64,000 nucleotides of DNA. Source: Leucobacter luti (GTDB taxonomy: Bacteria; Actinomycetota; Actinomycetes; Actinomycetales; Microbacteriaceae). Position numbers and translations under genes: made by a program. Shown in pieces: positions 50,964 through 60,959 of this stretch (positions are counted from its first letter, which is position 1; every line of letters starts with the position of its first letter). Below the pieces are notes generated by a model that was not told where the DNA came from, did no database searches, and saw only the letters and a program-made list of their open reading frames with translations. The DNA lies in contig NZ_SHKI01000003.1 of assembly GCF_004217175.1 (NCBI RefSeq), forward strand, positions 248,697 through 312,696, given 5' to 3'.

Positions 50964-51346
50964 CCCGCATCTCCTTCGCCTCGTGCGGCGCCCAAGAGCA
51001 CCGCGAAATCAGTGAGCGTCATCGTCACGTACGTGCCGCCCATGTTCTTCGCCCCGAACCCGCGGCGTTTGTGGGCCACGACACCGAACACAGCGTCATC
51101 GTTGCCTCGCTCCGTTTCGGCTTCGTTCACCCAGCCAGATAGGTTCATCGCGCGAACGTCTTTGCACTCGATGACCACACGGCCACCAGTGAGGGTTCGC
51201 ACGCTGCCAATGTCGCCACGGTCCTTACTGCCGTTCTTCGCGCGCCGCTCAATCCGGTCATCGCCCAAAGCGTCAGCAAGAAACCAGGCCACATGAGACT
51301 CGAACAACGAACCAGCCTGCTTCGCGGTCGCTCTACTTCTTCCCAC
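50960..51346 (-). CDS. Holliday-junction-resolvase-like PD-(D/E)XK nuclease
   Basis: The 128-residue protein opens with a basic AGSLFESHVAWFLADALG helix and then shows DRGDIGSVR and RVVIECKDVR: the Asp and Glu-x-Lys residues of the PD-(D/E)XK core. Phage proteins of this size and layout in recombination modules resolve branched DNA. It starts inside the 3' end of the upstream tiny gene. Confidence 0.75.
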   Translation of the reverse strand: MGRSRATAKQAGSLFESHVAWFLADALGDDRIERRAKNGSKDRGDIGSVRTLTGGRVVIECKDVRAMNLSGWVNEAETERGNDDAVFGVVAHKRRGFGAKNMGGTYVTMTLTDFAVLLGAARGEGDAG

Positions 51347-51440
51347 GCCGCTCCTCCCACCGGTACATGAAGTACACGCACGCGAACATGCCGATGTAGA
51401 TCAGGATCGACAGGCCGTTGAACAGGCCGGCCGCGGTCAC
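51333..51440 (-). CDS. Tiny membrane protein (35 aa)
   Basis: The peptide MTAAGLFNGLSILIYIGMFA continues through a hydrophobic helix to a basic YRWEERRGKK tail. The GTG start overlaps the upstream stop (ATGTGA), so it is probably translated by coupling. Confidence 0.5.
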   Translation of the reverse strand: MTAAGLFNGLSILIYIGMFACVYFMYRWEERRGKK

Positions 51441-51613
51441 ATCGCCCGCCCAAGAACGTCATCCCGGACAGTCGCGAGCGCCGATAACACGGCCTGCCCA
51501 AGCTCGCCGCCGACCATCGCCGCCGCCAACTCGAGCTGTTGCTTCTGTTCCAACTCGCTGTCGTATTTACCAACCACCACCCACGACACCGCAGGCTTCT
51601 TCACTTCATCCAC
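51437..51613 (-). CDS. Small soluble protein (58 aa)
   Basis: GGGAGGGAG precedes a GTG start. The peptide (MDEVKKPAVSWVVVGKYDSE, then a Gln/Leu/Glu/Ala helix) is soluble, with an N-terminal strand and a C-terminal helix pair. It overlaps the tiny membrane genes on both sides. No family recognised. Confidence 0.5.
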   Translation of the reverse strand: MDEVKKPAVSWVVVGKYDSELEQKQQLELAAAMVGGELGQAVLSALATVRDDVLGRAM

Positions 51614-51702
51614 AATTCACTCCCTCCCATAAAAACGATCGCGGCCACGCAAAACACCAACGCAGCCCAAAAAAACCACCACCCACGCCCAAGCCAACGC
51701 AT
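51601..51702 (-). CDS. Tiny Trp/Phe-rich membrane protein (33 aa)
   Basis: The peptide MRWLGRGWWFFWAALVFCVA goes on to AIVFMGGSELWMK: one transmembrane helix with an aromatic-rich entry. Its ATG overlaps the upstream stop (TGATG) and its tail overlaps the 58-aa gene. Confidence 0.5.
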   Translation of the reverse strand: MRWLGRGWWFFWAALVFCVAAIVFMGGSELWMK

Positions 51703-51797
51703 CACACAACCCCCAACAAGCCAGCCAAAATGACCAACCCCTGAGCCGCCGTATACACACAAAACCCAAACGTCACACGGAAATACGACTCATCCAC
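51702..51797 (-). CDS. Tiny membrane protein (31 aa)
   Basis: GGAGG precedes a GTG start. The peptide MDESYFRVTFGFCVYTAAQG ends with LVILAGLLGVV, one hydrophobic helix. It is the first of four overlapping tiny genes. Confidence 0.5.
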   Translation of the reverse strand: MDESYFRVTFGFCVYTAAQGLVILAGLLGVV

Positions 51798-51835
51798 GAG
51801 CACCTCCAAAAAGCTGTGCGGGCAGTGAACCAGCA

Positions 51836-52507
51836 CTACCCCGGCAGGGCATGCGTGAACAGCGAAGCTCGCAAGGCGCGAGCAGCACGATCCGCTTCTG
51901 CCAAATCTGAAAAGTGGCCACCGTAGTGACCGGCGCCGTTGTGCATGGCATGCACCCGGTACTTCCCGTTCTCGACTGTCACCCCGCGGACACCGGTCGC
52001 AGAACCTCGAACAGCGCCTCGGTTCTCTGCGTTCTGTTTCGTCGTTGCGAGGCGCAGATGAGAAGGACGCACACAAGATCGGGTGCGGCAAATGTGATCA
52101 ATCAGTAAGCCTTCTGGGATCCGGCCATTGCGGGCAGCGAAGGCGAACCGATGAGCCGGCATAGCCTTACCAGAGACTCGAAAAGCGCCATACCCTTTCC
52201 GCAGGTGTCCATCCCATAGCCAGCACCCACCCGCAGAAATCACAATCTGACGGACAAACCGCGCAGCATCTGTGGCATCAGCTCGCAAAGTCGAGCGTTG
52301 CATTCCTGCTCTGATCTGCTGATAGTGGCCGTCACAACTACCACGGGCAGCATGGGGCCGGCCACACCCTGGGTAGTCACACACTCCCTCGGCGATCACT
52401 TCTTTGATCGGCCGAAGCTGCTGCCCCTTCTTGGCCTGCATGTAGTGGGAGTGGCAGTACCCCTTTGCTGCGCACTTCCGTCCGCAGCCATCATATGAAC
52501 ATGGCAT
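51836..52507 (-). CDS. HNH homing endonuclease with AP2-like DNA-binding domain
   Basis: The 223-residue protein starts with two Cys/His units (PCSYDGCGRKCAAKGYCHSH and CDYPGCGRPHAARGSCDGH). The HNH nuclease is AHRFAFAARNGRIPEGLLID then HICRTRSCVRPSHL and NAENR. The C-terminus (GVRGVTVENGKYRVHAMHNG) is an AP2/ERF-type strand-helix domain used by homing enzymes. Most likely a mobile endonuclease gene. Confidence 0.85.
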   Translation of the reverse strand: MPCSYDGCGRKCAAKGYCHSHYMQAKKGQQLRPIKEVIAEGVCDYPGCGRPHAARGSCDGHYQQIRAGMQRSTLRADATDAARFVRQIVISAGGCWLWDGHLRKGYGAFRVSGKAMPAHRFAFAARNGRIPEGLLIDHICRTRSCVRPSHLRLATTKQNAENRGAVRGSATGVRGVTVENGKYRVHAMHNGAGHYGGHFSDLAEADRAARALRASLFTHALPG

Positions 52508-52663
52508 TCAACCTCCTACGTTTGGCGGGTGTACACGCCATCACGCCAGCCCTTATCTAGCCATGCCCCATCCGGGGTGCGACCGTCCGCCTCCTACCCG
52601 AGGGCGCGCCCCAAACGGGGACTTCAGTACCCGCCGCAGCTTCGACACTGCGCCGGGCTGCAA

Positions 52664-53104
52664 CTACTCCGCCAGAACCGGAGCAGCCGTATCCGCAATC
52701 GTCGGAACCTGCACCGACATACCCAGCAGCGACTCCGCCACATCCCGGGTCTGCTTCGCCTTCTCGAGCTTCTTCTCCGCGTCCCGCACAGCGCGCTGCG
52801 TGGAGCCGATCAGGCCTGCAACATGCGTTTCGAACTCTTCCCGAGTAGACGGGAAGATCTTGAGATCATCGCTCGTGCCGAACACCTTGAGCTCGACGTT
52901 CATGCCGTCGCTGTAAGCCTCCTCGTACTCGAGCGCGGTGATCGCCGCATCATCGCCGTTGTGAAGCGTGCCGGTGACGACACCGAACTTGAGCTTCGCG
53001 CCGCTGTAAGACGACTCTTCGAGCCGCTTGTACACGTCACCCACCTTGAGTTCCGCCACTCGCGTGATCGTTGCCGACGCCTGGATAAGGTTCTTGGTCT
53101 GCAT
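52664..53104 (-). CDS. Hypothetical early protein with coiled-coil end (146 aa)
   Basis: The ATG at 53104 is chosen over a longer frame that reads through noncoding sequence. The first 80 residues are beta-rich (ITRVAELKVGDVYKRLEESS); the rest is a coiled coil (GSTQRAVRDAEKKLEKAKQT). It is an early leftward gene; function unknown. Confidence 0.6.
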   Translation of the reverse strand: MQTKNLIQASATITRVAELKVGDVYKRLEESSYSGAKLKFGVVTGTLHNGDDAAITALEYEEAYSDGMNVELKVFGTSDDLKIFPSTREEFETHVAGLIGSTQRAVRDAEKKLEKAKQTRDVAESLLGMSVQVPTIADTAAPVLAE

Positions 53105-53143
53105 GACACTCCTCTTTCTCTCGTTGGTTGATGTCGTGGCGGT

Positions 53144-53160
53144 CAGGGGTTCGAACCCTG
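53144..53160 (-). other. tRNA T-arm-like sequence
   Basis: On the minus strand CAGGG-TTCGAAC-CCCTG is a perfect T-arm, followed by ACCGCCA, which pairs in part with a GGCGG upstream. I could not fold acceptable D and anticodon arms, so this is at most a tRNA fragment. Confidence 0.3.
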
Positions 53161-53194
53161 CGCGTGGCCGGGTATCCCAGTCACCACGCAGCAC

Positions 53195-53516
53195 CTTGCG
53201 CCGCCTGGCACGGCAGAGTCACCTCACCTCCGCACCCCGAATGCCTGCGGGACATACCGCAGGACTTCCCCACCACCACCTCCGCACAACGCCCCCACCA
53301 CGAGACGGCTGACATGCGAACCGATGATTTATGAAGCGCACCACCTGCGATTTGAGCCGGGCCTTGGTAGGCATCGTCCACAGGGATTACATGTCGCGTT
53401 ATTCGTGAGTTCGCCGCGCTTGATAGCGACGAACCCTGCTTTTGGGTATGCAGCAGCCCAGGTGGGGTCGAAACCCCCGACCCAAGCCGCGCTAGCTAGG
53501 TGGTTAGGATCAGTCC
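53195..53516. other. Region without a firm gene
   Basis: A 44-codon Cys-containing minus frame (53181-53315, MSAVSWWGRCAEVVVGKSCG) is possible but lacks a start signal. A CCTGCGG/CCGCAGG hairpin lies at about 53244-53263. Confidence 0.35.
53505..53510 (+). promoter_or_regulatory. Leaderless -10 box
   Basis: TAGGAT lies 6 nt before the ATG at 53517, with no ribosome-binding site. Confidence 0.45.
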
Positions 53517-53708
53517 ATGAGCAAGATCACCGAAGACCTTCAGCGCAAGATCGACGTTTTCGACGCCTGGTTGAAAGGCGGCGACCCCACCGCGATGAAC
53601 AGGCGAGTCGAAGAAACCCGCGAAGTTCTCGCCCACGTGGTCGTCGCCATCCAAGAGCTCGACGCCCGCCTAGATCGCTTCGAGGCTGCGCACCCGATCA
53701 AGGATTGA
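53517..53708 (+). CDS. Small coiled-coil protein (63 aa), probably leaderless
   Basis: The product is an acidic helical peptide (ITEDLQRKIDVFDAWLKGGD, then a VEETREVLAHVVVAIQELDA helix). It stands alone on the plus strand within the early lytic operon and overlaps the end of the minus gene at 53670 by 39 nt. The convergent overlap could also give antisense control. No family recognised. Confidence 0.55.
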   Translation: MSKITEDLQRKIDVFDAWLKGGDPTAMNRRVEETREVLAHVVVAIQELDARLDRFEAAHPIKD

Positions 53709-54140
53709 CCGAGAACTAACCACCTCGCCCGACCGAGCCTCGAGCGCTGCTAGCTCGGCATACTTCCGGGCGATACGAGCGTGAAGTCGGGCCGCTGCCC
53801 GCCGCGCGTTCGCGGCCTCGACCGTCTCCCACACGGGCGTGCACTCCACCACAACGGCGCTGCCACCCCATGCGTTGATGATGTCCACGCGACGCTGAGC
53901 CGCAGACCGCGACCTGTAGATCCGGTCTGTTGCAGGCCAGAAGAACGGCTTGTACCCCTTTGGCCAATGCTCGCCCTCGCGCGGACCATCAGGCCAACGC
54001 TCAAGCGCGTACTCACGCCACCCCTGCGGTTCCGGCTGAGACTGGAAGCCGCTGTCGAACAGCTCTTGCTCCCACTCTTCAAGTTCCTCAGTGACGCCCT
54101 CGTGCACCCACTCGGCCTTGTACAGTCGCTGCGAACTCAT
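53670..54140 (-). CDS. Hypothetical early protein (156 aa)
   Basis: The N-terminal half is rich in Trp, Glu and Pro (YKAEWVHEGVTEELEEWEQE, WPDGPREGEHWPKGYKPFFW). The second half is helical and basic (ANARRAAARLHARIARKYAE). It overlaps the antirepressor stop by 4 nt and is probably co-expressed. Role unknown. Confidence 0.55.
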   Translation of the reverse strand: MSSQRLYKAEWVHEGVTEELEEWEQELFDSGFQSQPEPQGWREYALERWPDGPREGEHWPKGYKPFFWPATDRIYRSRSAAQRRVDIINAWGGSAVVVECTPVWETVEAANARRAAARLHARIARKYAELAALEARSGEVVSSRSILDRVRSLEAI

Positions 54141-54928
54141 GCTGCAATCTCCTTCGATGGAAGTTCAAGATGCCCGTGCTCACGGACATAGTTTTCGATG
54201 CGGGCCCACGCGTACTCGACACCCTTGGGGGTGAGCATTCCCTGCTCGAAGCTGTGGCCGTTATGTCGGTTCTCACCTTTGTCGGTGCGGGACAGTCCAC
54301 GCCGTTCACCGGAGAGCGTCGCGTGTCCGTGCGAGCGGAGGCCGGTACCGTGCACGAACATGTCGAGCTTCACACCGATGAACGCGTACACCTGGTTCGC
54401 GGTGACATTGCATCCCTCCGCCAATGCCCACGAGACGATCTCACGAGCGAACGCTTGCCGCCCCGTGTTCCCCTTGCGATTGTTGAAGTTACGGGCCTGG
54501 GAAGCCAGCGGACGAATCTCGACAAGCTCTGCCTGCTGACGCTGCACTTCTTCAGTGAGCTCCGACAGCAGCGCGAGAGACTTCTCCGCCAGCGTCAGAG
54601 GCTTCGCGTAGGACCCTGTGCGGGAGAGCTGCGGCATGACCTCGTCAGTGATGAAGTCCTGCACCTGCTCGGCGTTGGCGGCGTTGGACCGGATCACGAG
54701 CCGGTTGAACCCTTGCTCGGTCACAACAGCCATGCTCTGCGTCCCGCCAGGGGTACTCACTTCTGAGTACCCTCTGTGATGATCCCGGAGCAGGCGGCCG
54801 GCGTTGGCCGCATCTCGGTAGCCGAGGATCCTCGCGATGTCTGCGAGCACGAGAGCGGGCTTACCGTCGAGAGTTGCGGTGCGGATCTGTTCACCGCCGA
54901 ACTCGAATGGTACGATGTTGCTAGACAT
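54137..54928 (-). CDS. Antirepressor with Bro-N and KilAC domains
   Basis: The 263-residue protein has an N-terminal Bro-N domain (residues about 1-105: FEFGGEQIRTATLDGKPALV, LGYRDAANAGRLLRDHHRGY, and a VTEQGFNRLVIRS segment). The C-terminal KilAC domain (about 135-255) has LTPKGVEYAWARIENYV at its end. Such proteins counter the lysogeny repressor or act in the lytic switch. It is third to fourth in the leftward operon from the Cro promoter. Confidence 0.88.
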   Translation of the reverse strand: MSSNIVPFEFGGEQIRTATLDGKPALVLADIARILGYRDAANAGRLLRDHHRGYSEVSTPGGTQSMAVVTEQGFNRLVIRSNAANAEQVQDFITDEVMPQLSRTGSYAKPLTLAEKSLALLSELTEEVQRQQAELVEIRPLASQARNFNNRKGNTGRQAFAREIVSWALAEGCNVTANQVYAFIGVKLDMFVHGTGLRSHGHATLSGERRGLSRTDKGENRHNGHSFEQGMLTPKGVEYAWARIENYVREHGHLELPSKEIAA

Positions 54929-54939
54929 TGATTTTCCTA

Positions 54940-55002
54940 TCAGTTGTTCTGGCCCGCGGCTGCAACCGCGGGCTTCTTCTTTTCCGGGGCGCTACTGCTC
55001 AT
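54940..55002 (-). CDS. Possible 20-residue peptide
   Basis: A frame MSSSAPEKKKPAVAAAGQNN starts inside the upstream stop (ATGA). A GCCCGCGG/CCGCGGGC hairpin lies within it. Coupling makes it possible but not firm. Confidence 0.3.
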   Translation of the reverse strand: MSSSAPEKKKPAVAAAGQNN

Positions 55003-55196
55003 GGCCGGACCTCCACACGAGATGACTCGAACACCTTGTGGATCAGTTCCCGCTCGTAAACGTTGATGTTCGTCCTCGGCGGGTTAGAGAACGGGAACAG
55101 ACGCCGTTCTGCACGCAAGTTCTGAAGCGTCTTGATCGTCTTCCCAGTGAGCTCGGCAAGCTCAGCCTCAGACATCCACTTCTCGTCCACGCTCAT
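54999..55196 (-). CDS. Excisionase-like HTH protein (65 aa)
   Basis: The peptide has a MerR-type HTH: WMSEAELAELTGKTIKTLQN and LRAERRLFPF followed by a strand with NINVYERELI. Its size and position, next to the Cro-like gene in the immediate early operon, make it the best Xis candidate of the two HTH_17-type proteins. The ATG overlaps the Cro-like stop (ATGA). Confidence 0.65.
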   Translation of the reverse strand: MSVDEKWMSEAELAELTGKTIKTLQNLRAERRLFPFSNPPRTNINVYERELIHKVFESSRVEVRP

Positions 55197-55441
55197 GCTG
55201 CAACCCTGGACTGCAAGTGCGAGGCCGCGAATCCAGCGACCTTACCTACGTACTCATCAGAGGGAAACAGCTGACCTCTTTCTACTTTTGAGAGGTAGGC
55301 GGTCGATGTATCCGCCCCCTCTGCGACCTGTTGAAGCGTCAGGCCTGCCTTCACGCGCAGATGCCGGAGCGCTTCTCCACTGCTGGTTTCTTGTTGTGCT
55401 GCCATGCCAAAGAGCAAAGCACGCTCTTTGGCATTGAGCAA
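55193..55441 (-). CDS. Cro-like XRE-family repressor
   Basis: The product has an XRE helix-turn-helix: LRHLRVKAGLTLQQVAEGAD followed by TSTAYLSKVERGQLFP. The gene is divergent from the lysogeny repressor, the place of Cro. The start could be 55441 (82 aa) or 55405 (70 aa); the second would put an 11-bp inverted repeat in the leader. It is the first gene of the leftward lytic operon and should block repressor synthesis. Confidence 0.8.
   Translation of the reverse strand: MLNAKERALLFGMAAQQETSSGEALRHLRVKAGLTLQQVAEGADTSTAYLSKVERGQLFPSDEYVGKVAGFAASHLQSRVAA
55405..55433. promoter_or_regulatory. 11-bp perfect inverted repeat at the Cro-like start
   Basis: TGCCAAAGAGC (55405-55415) and its exact complement (55423-55433) flank a 7-nt spacer and overlap the inner start codon of the Cro-like gene. 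It is either an operator or an RNA hairpin over the translation start. Confidence 0.6.
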
Positions 55442-55446
55442 CCCAA

Positions 55447-55464
55447 AATGACAACGTTGTTATT
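55447..55464. promoter_or_regulatory. Putative operator palindrome
   Basis: AATGACAACGTTGTTATT is an 18-bp palindrome with one mismatched pair and covers the -10 region of the leftward promoter: the expected place for repressor binding. Confidence 0.6.
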
Positions 55465-55486
55465 CATTTCTTTGTCTTTATGTCAA
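55457..55486 (-). promoter_or_regulatory. Leftward lytic promoter
   Basis: On the minus strand TTGACA (55486-55481) and TAACAA (55462-55457) are separated by 18 nt. This is the best sigma-70-type promoter in the window and drives the Cro-like gene. Confidence 0.65.
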
Positions 55487-55500
55487 ATATCAGGGGATGA

Positions 55501-55529
55501 TTGCGGCTATTTCATTGACATGCTACGCT
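55501..55529 (+). promoter_or_regulatory. Repressor-maintenance promoter (leaderless)
   Basis: TTGCGG (55501-55506), 17 nt, then TACGCT (55524-55529), 6 nt before the repressor ATG. The transcript would start at or beside the ATG, as in the lambda cI maintenance transcript. Confidence 0.6.
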
Positions 55530-55535
55530 CGCACC

Positions 55536-56030
55536 ATGTCAACAAAAGATTTCAACAATTTGACCTCGCAGCAGCGCGCAGACCTCGCCGCGCAGGTCAA
55601 GGAAGTTCGACTTCGCGCTGGCCTCACCCAGCAGCAGTTGGCAGACGAAGCAGGCGTGACACGTCAATCCATCGGGAACATCGAAGGGGGAGACACAACG
55701 CCACAGGCAAAGACACTTCTCCCTGTACTCAAAGCGCTAGGTATCGCACCTAGCCCAGCCGAGTTCACCCCCGAGACTTCTCGTTGGCTTGCAATAGTCG
55801 GCGGCATCATGGACAGCCTCCCCATTGAACGGCGAGCCCACGCCGGCCAGGCAGCCGTGACCGCGGTAACAAACGAACTCGTCACGGCATCCAGCAACGT
55901 CATTGTCGGTGGCTTCGGACAGACTGCTCACATCAGTGATGAAGTGGCCATCCCGGAGAACGTGGAAGAAGTCTGGGGTATCGCCGGAGACATCAAGGGC
56001 GACGACCCGATCGATCACAGCCAGAACTAA
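55536..56030 (+). CDS. XRE-family lysogeny repressor
   Basis: The 164-residue protein has an N-terminal HTH (VRLRAGLTQQQLADEAGVTR, QSIGNIEGGD) and a C-terminal region of helices and an acidic tail (ENVEEVWGIAGDIKGDDPID). It lacks the LexA-type serine peptidase domain, so RecA-driven self-cleavage is not expected. An ImmA-type peptidase gene follows, which suggests repressor cleavage by that enzyme. The ATG at 55536 is chosen because a -10 box ends 6 nt before it. It reads into ImmA and integrase genes. Confidence 0.8.
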   Translation: MSTKDFNNLTSQQRADLAAQVKEVRLRAGLTQQQLADEAGVTRQSIGNIEGGDTTPQAKTLLPVLKALGIAPSPAEFTPETSRWLAIVGGIMDSLPIERRAHAGQAAVTAVTNELVTASSNVIVGGFGQTAHISDEVAIPENVEEVWGIAGDIKGDDPIDHSQN

Positions 56031-56097
56031 CCCCCTGAATACACAGCGGCACCGACGCCGCGTGGATCAGTGCACCCAAAACACGGAAGGAGACGCC

Positions 56098-56580
56098 ATG
56101 TTCGTGCCTGAGTACGATCCGGCCTACGACCCTCTTGAGCACCTGGAGCAACTGAAGGTTCGTCACGTTCGCCACACGCTCAACGGGCACAACGCAATTT
56201 GGGTACCCGAACGACGCCTTGTGATCTCAGATCGAAACCTACGCTCTGAGCTCCTGCACCCTACGCTCGCGCACGAATGCGACCACGCAGTCAACGACGA
56301 CTGCGCCGGCCACCACCCACGCAACGAGTCACGAGCAAACCTGCACTCAGCTTTTCGCTTAGTCGATCCCGCACTCTGGGAATCACTGACCGCACTGCAC
56401 ACGGACTACGACCAGATCTGCCTGGAACTTGGGATCACGCGCCGACAGTTCCGCGCCTACTACGACTACAACAAACGCCTCGCGGCCGCTCAAGAACGGC
56501 GCGAACGATTCGGCAACGCCGTCTACCTGAACCCCAAGATGGGGGCCGGGCAGTGGCAGAGGAAGCTTGAGGTTGCATAA
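56098..56580 (+). CDS. ImmA/IrrE-family metallopeptidase
   Basis: The 160-residue protein holds LLHPTLAHECDHAVNDD with His59-Glu60-x-x-His63, the zinc site of ImmA/IrrE peptidases. In ICEBs1 and several temperate phages such enzymes cut the XRE repressor to start excision or the lytic cycle. It is directly downstream of the repressor. GGAAGGAG precedes the ATG. Its stop codon overlaps the integrase start (TAATG). Confidence 0.85.
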   Translation: MFVPEYDPAYDPLEHLEQLKVRHVRHTLNGHNAIWVPERRLVISDRNLRSELLHPTLAHECDHAVNDDCAGHHPRNESRANLHSAFRLVDPALWESLTALHTDYDQICLELGITRRQFRAYYDYNKRLAAAQERRERFGNAVYLNPKMGAGQWQRKLEVA

Positions 56581-57755
56581 TGGCTGGCAGCATCACGACT
56601 TACAGCACGACCGCCGGGAGCAGATATCGCGTCAGGTACCGAAAGCCGAACGGTGCTCAGACCGACAAGCGTGGGTTCAAAACCAAGCGTGACGCGACAG
56701 CTTTCCTTGCTAGCGTTGAAGTCGGCAAGAGCAAGGGCGCATACCTCGACCCAACTGAGGGCAAACGCACCGTGGCCGACTTTGCGGAGTCATGGATCGA
56801 TGGCCATCTCTCGACCCTGAAAGCGTCCTCACAGAACGTGATGGAGACCGCCTGGCGCGTGCATGTTGAGCCCGAGTGGGGCACCCGTGGTGTTGCCTCT
56901 ATCCGACCGAGCGAAGTGTCCGCCTGGCTAGGGAGGCTCACCAAGGGGAACGACAAGAAGAAGGGACTCGCGGCCCAGACGGTGCGGCGGTGCGCCTTCG
57001 TGCTGTCCTTGATACTCGACCGTGCTGTACAGGACGGAGCTGTTCATTCAAATGCTGCTCGCGGAGTGCGGCTTCCCGCTAAGACCCGCAAACCCGTTGT
57101 CTATCTGACACACCAGCAAGTCGAGTTGCTCGCGACTGAGTCAACTCAACCGGACCTTGTGCGCCTCCTCGCTTACACCGGGCTGAGGTGGGGAGAAGCT
57201 GCCGCACTGCGCGTGAAGCACCTCGAGCTGCCAAAGAGCAGGATCCGCATCGAGGACAACGTGGTGAAGGTGAAGGGCGAAAACAAGTTCGGTACCCCGA
57301 AGAGCGGCGCTTCACGGATCGTCCCTATCCCTGACTTCGTCAGCTTCAGTCTTCGCCGCCTCGCAAAGGGGCGGCCGCAGAAGGCGTTCGTCTTCGGGAC
57401 CGACACTGACCCGATCCCCCGACCCAACGCCGACTACTCATGGTTCGCAGGTGCAGTCCGAACGTCTATGTCCAAAGACGACACCTTCCCGCGAGTGACG
57501 CCCCACGATTTGCGGCACACTGCTGCTTCTCTCGCGGTCAGCGCGGGGGCGAACGTGAAGGCTGTCCAGAGGATGCTCGGACACGCGTCGGCGGCAATGA
57601 CTTTGGATGTCTACGCGGACCTGTTTGACGATGATCTTGATGAGGTCGCGGCGCGGCTGAGCGAGTCGCGGGCGGCGGCACTTGAAATAAAATGTGGGCA
57701 AAATGTGGGCACGGACGAAAAAACCCCCGTTGGGCGGTCCGCTACAGCGAACTGA
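56580..57755 (+). CDS. int: Tyrosine-family integrase
   Basis: The 391-residue protein has an arm-binding N-terminal domain (about 1-60, YRKPNGAQTDKRGFKTKRDA), a core-binding SAM-like domain (about 65-165) and the catalytic domain with Arg203 (TGLRWGEA), His309-x-x-Arg312 (HDLRHTAA), His335 (GHASAAM) and Tyr345 (LDVYADL). It recombines attP with the nrdF 3' end. The last codons overlap the right arm sites and the terminator stem of nrdF. It is in the same operon as the repressor and ImmA genes. Confidence 0.95.
   Translation: MAGSITTYSTTAGSRYRVRYRKPNGAQTDKRGFKTKRDATAFLASVEVGKSKGAYLDPTEGKRTVADFAESWIDGHLSTLKASSQNVMETAWRVHVEPEWGTRGVASIRPSEVSAWLGRLTKGNDKKKGLAAQTVRRCAFVLSLILDRAVQDGAVHSNAARGVRLPAKTRKPVVYLTHQQVELLATESTQPDLVRLLAYTGLRWGEAAALRVKHLELPKSRIRIEDNVVKVKGENKFGTPKSGASRIVPIPDFVSFSLRRLAKGRPQKAFVFGTDTDPIPRPNADYSWFAGAVRTSMSKDDTFPRVTPHDLRHTAASLAVSAGANVKAVQRMLGHASAAMTLDVYADLFDDDLDEVAARLSESRAAALEIKCGQNVGTDEKTPVGRSATAN
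57689..57714. repeat. Putative integrase arm-binding sites, right arm
   Basis: Two copies of TGTGGGCA start at 57693 and 57704 (11 bp apart), identical over 26 bp to 6936-6961. They lie inside the last integrase codons, 86 bp from the att core. Confidence 0.65.
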
Positions 57756-57767
57756 CCCAACGGGGGT
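57723..57767 (-). terminator. Phage-supplied nrdF terminator
   Basis: ACCCCCGTTGGG pairs perfectly with CCCAACGGGGGT (57723-57734 with 57756-57767). On the minus strand the stem is followed by a T-run (57718-57723). It lies 33 bp past the rebuilt nrdF stop codon and overlaps the integrase stop codon. Confidence 0.8.
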
Positions 57768-57799
57768 GATTCTTGGGAAACTATCCCTGAACTGGTGTT

Positions 57800-60958
<3,159 letters not shown>

Positions 60959-60959
<1 letters not shown>

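Noticed and set aside
53131..53215. Possible tRNA gene on the minus strand
   Set aside because: The T-arm is perfect and the acceptor partly pairs, but no acceptable anticodon or D arm could be folded; kept only as a T-arm-like sequence.
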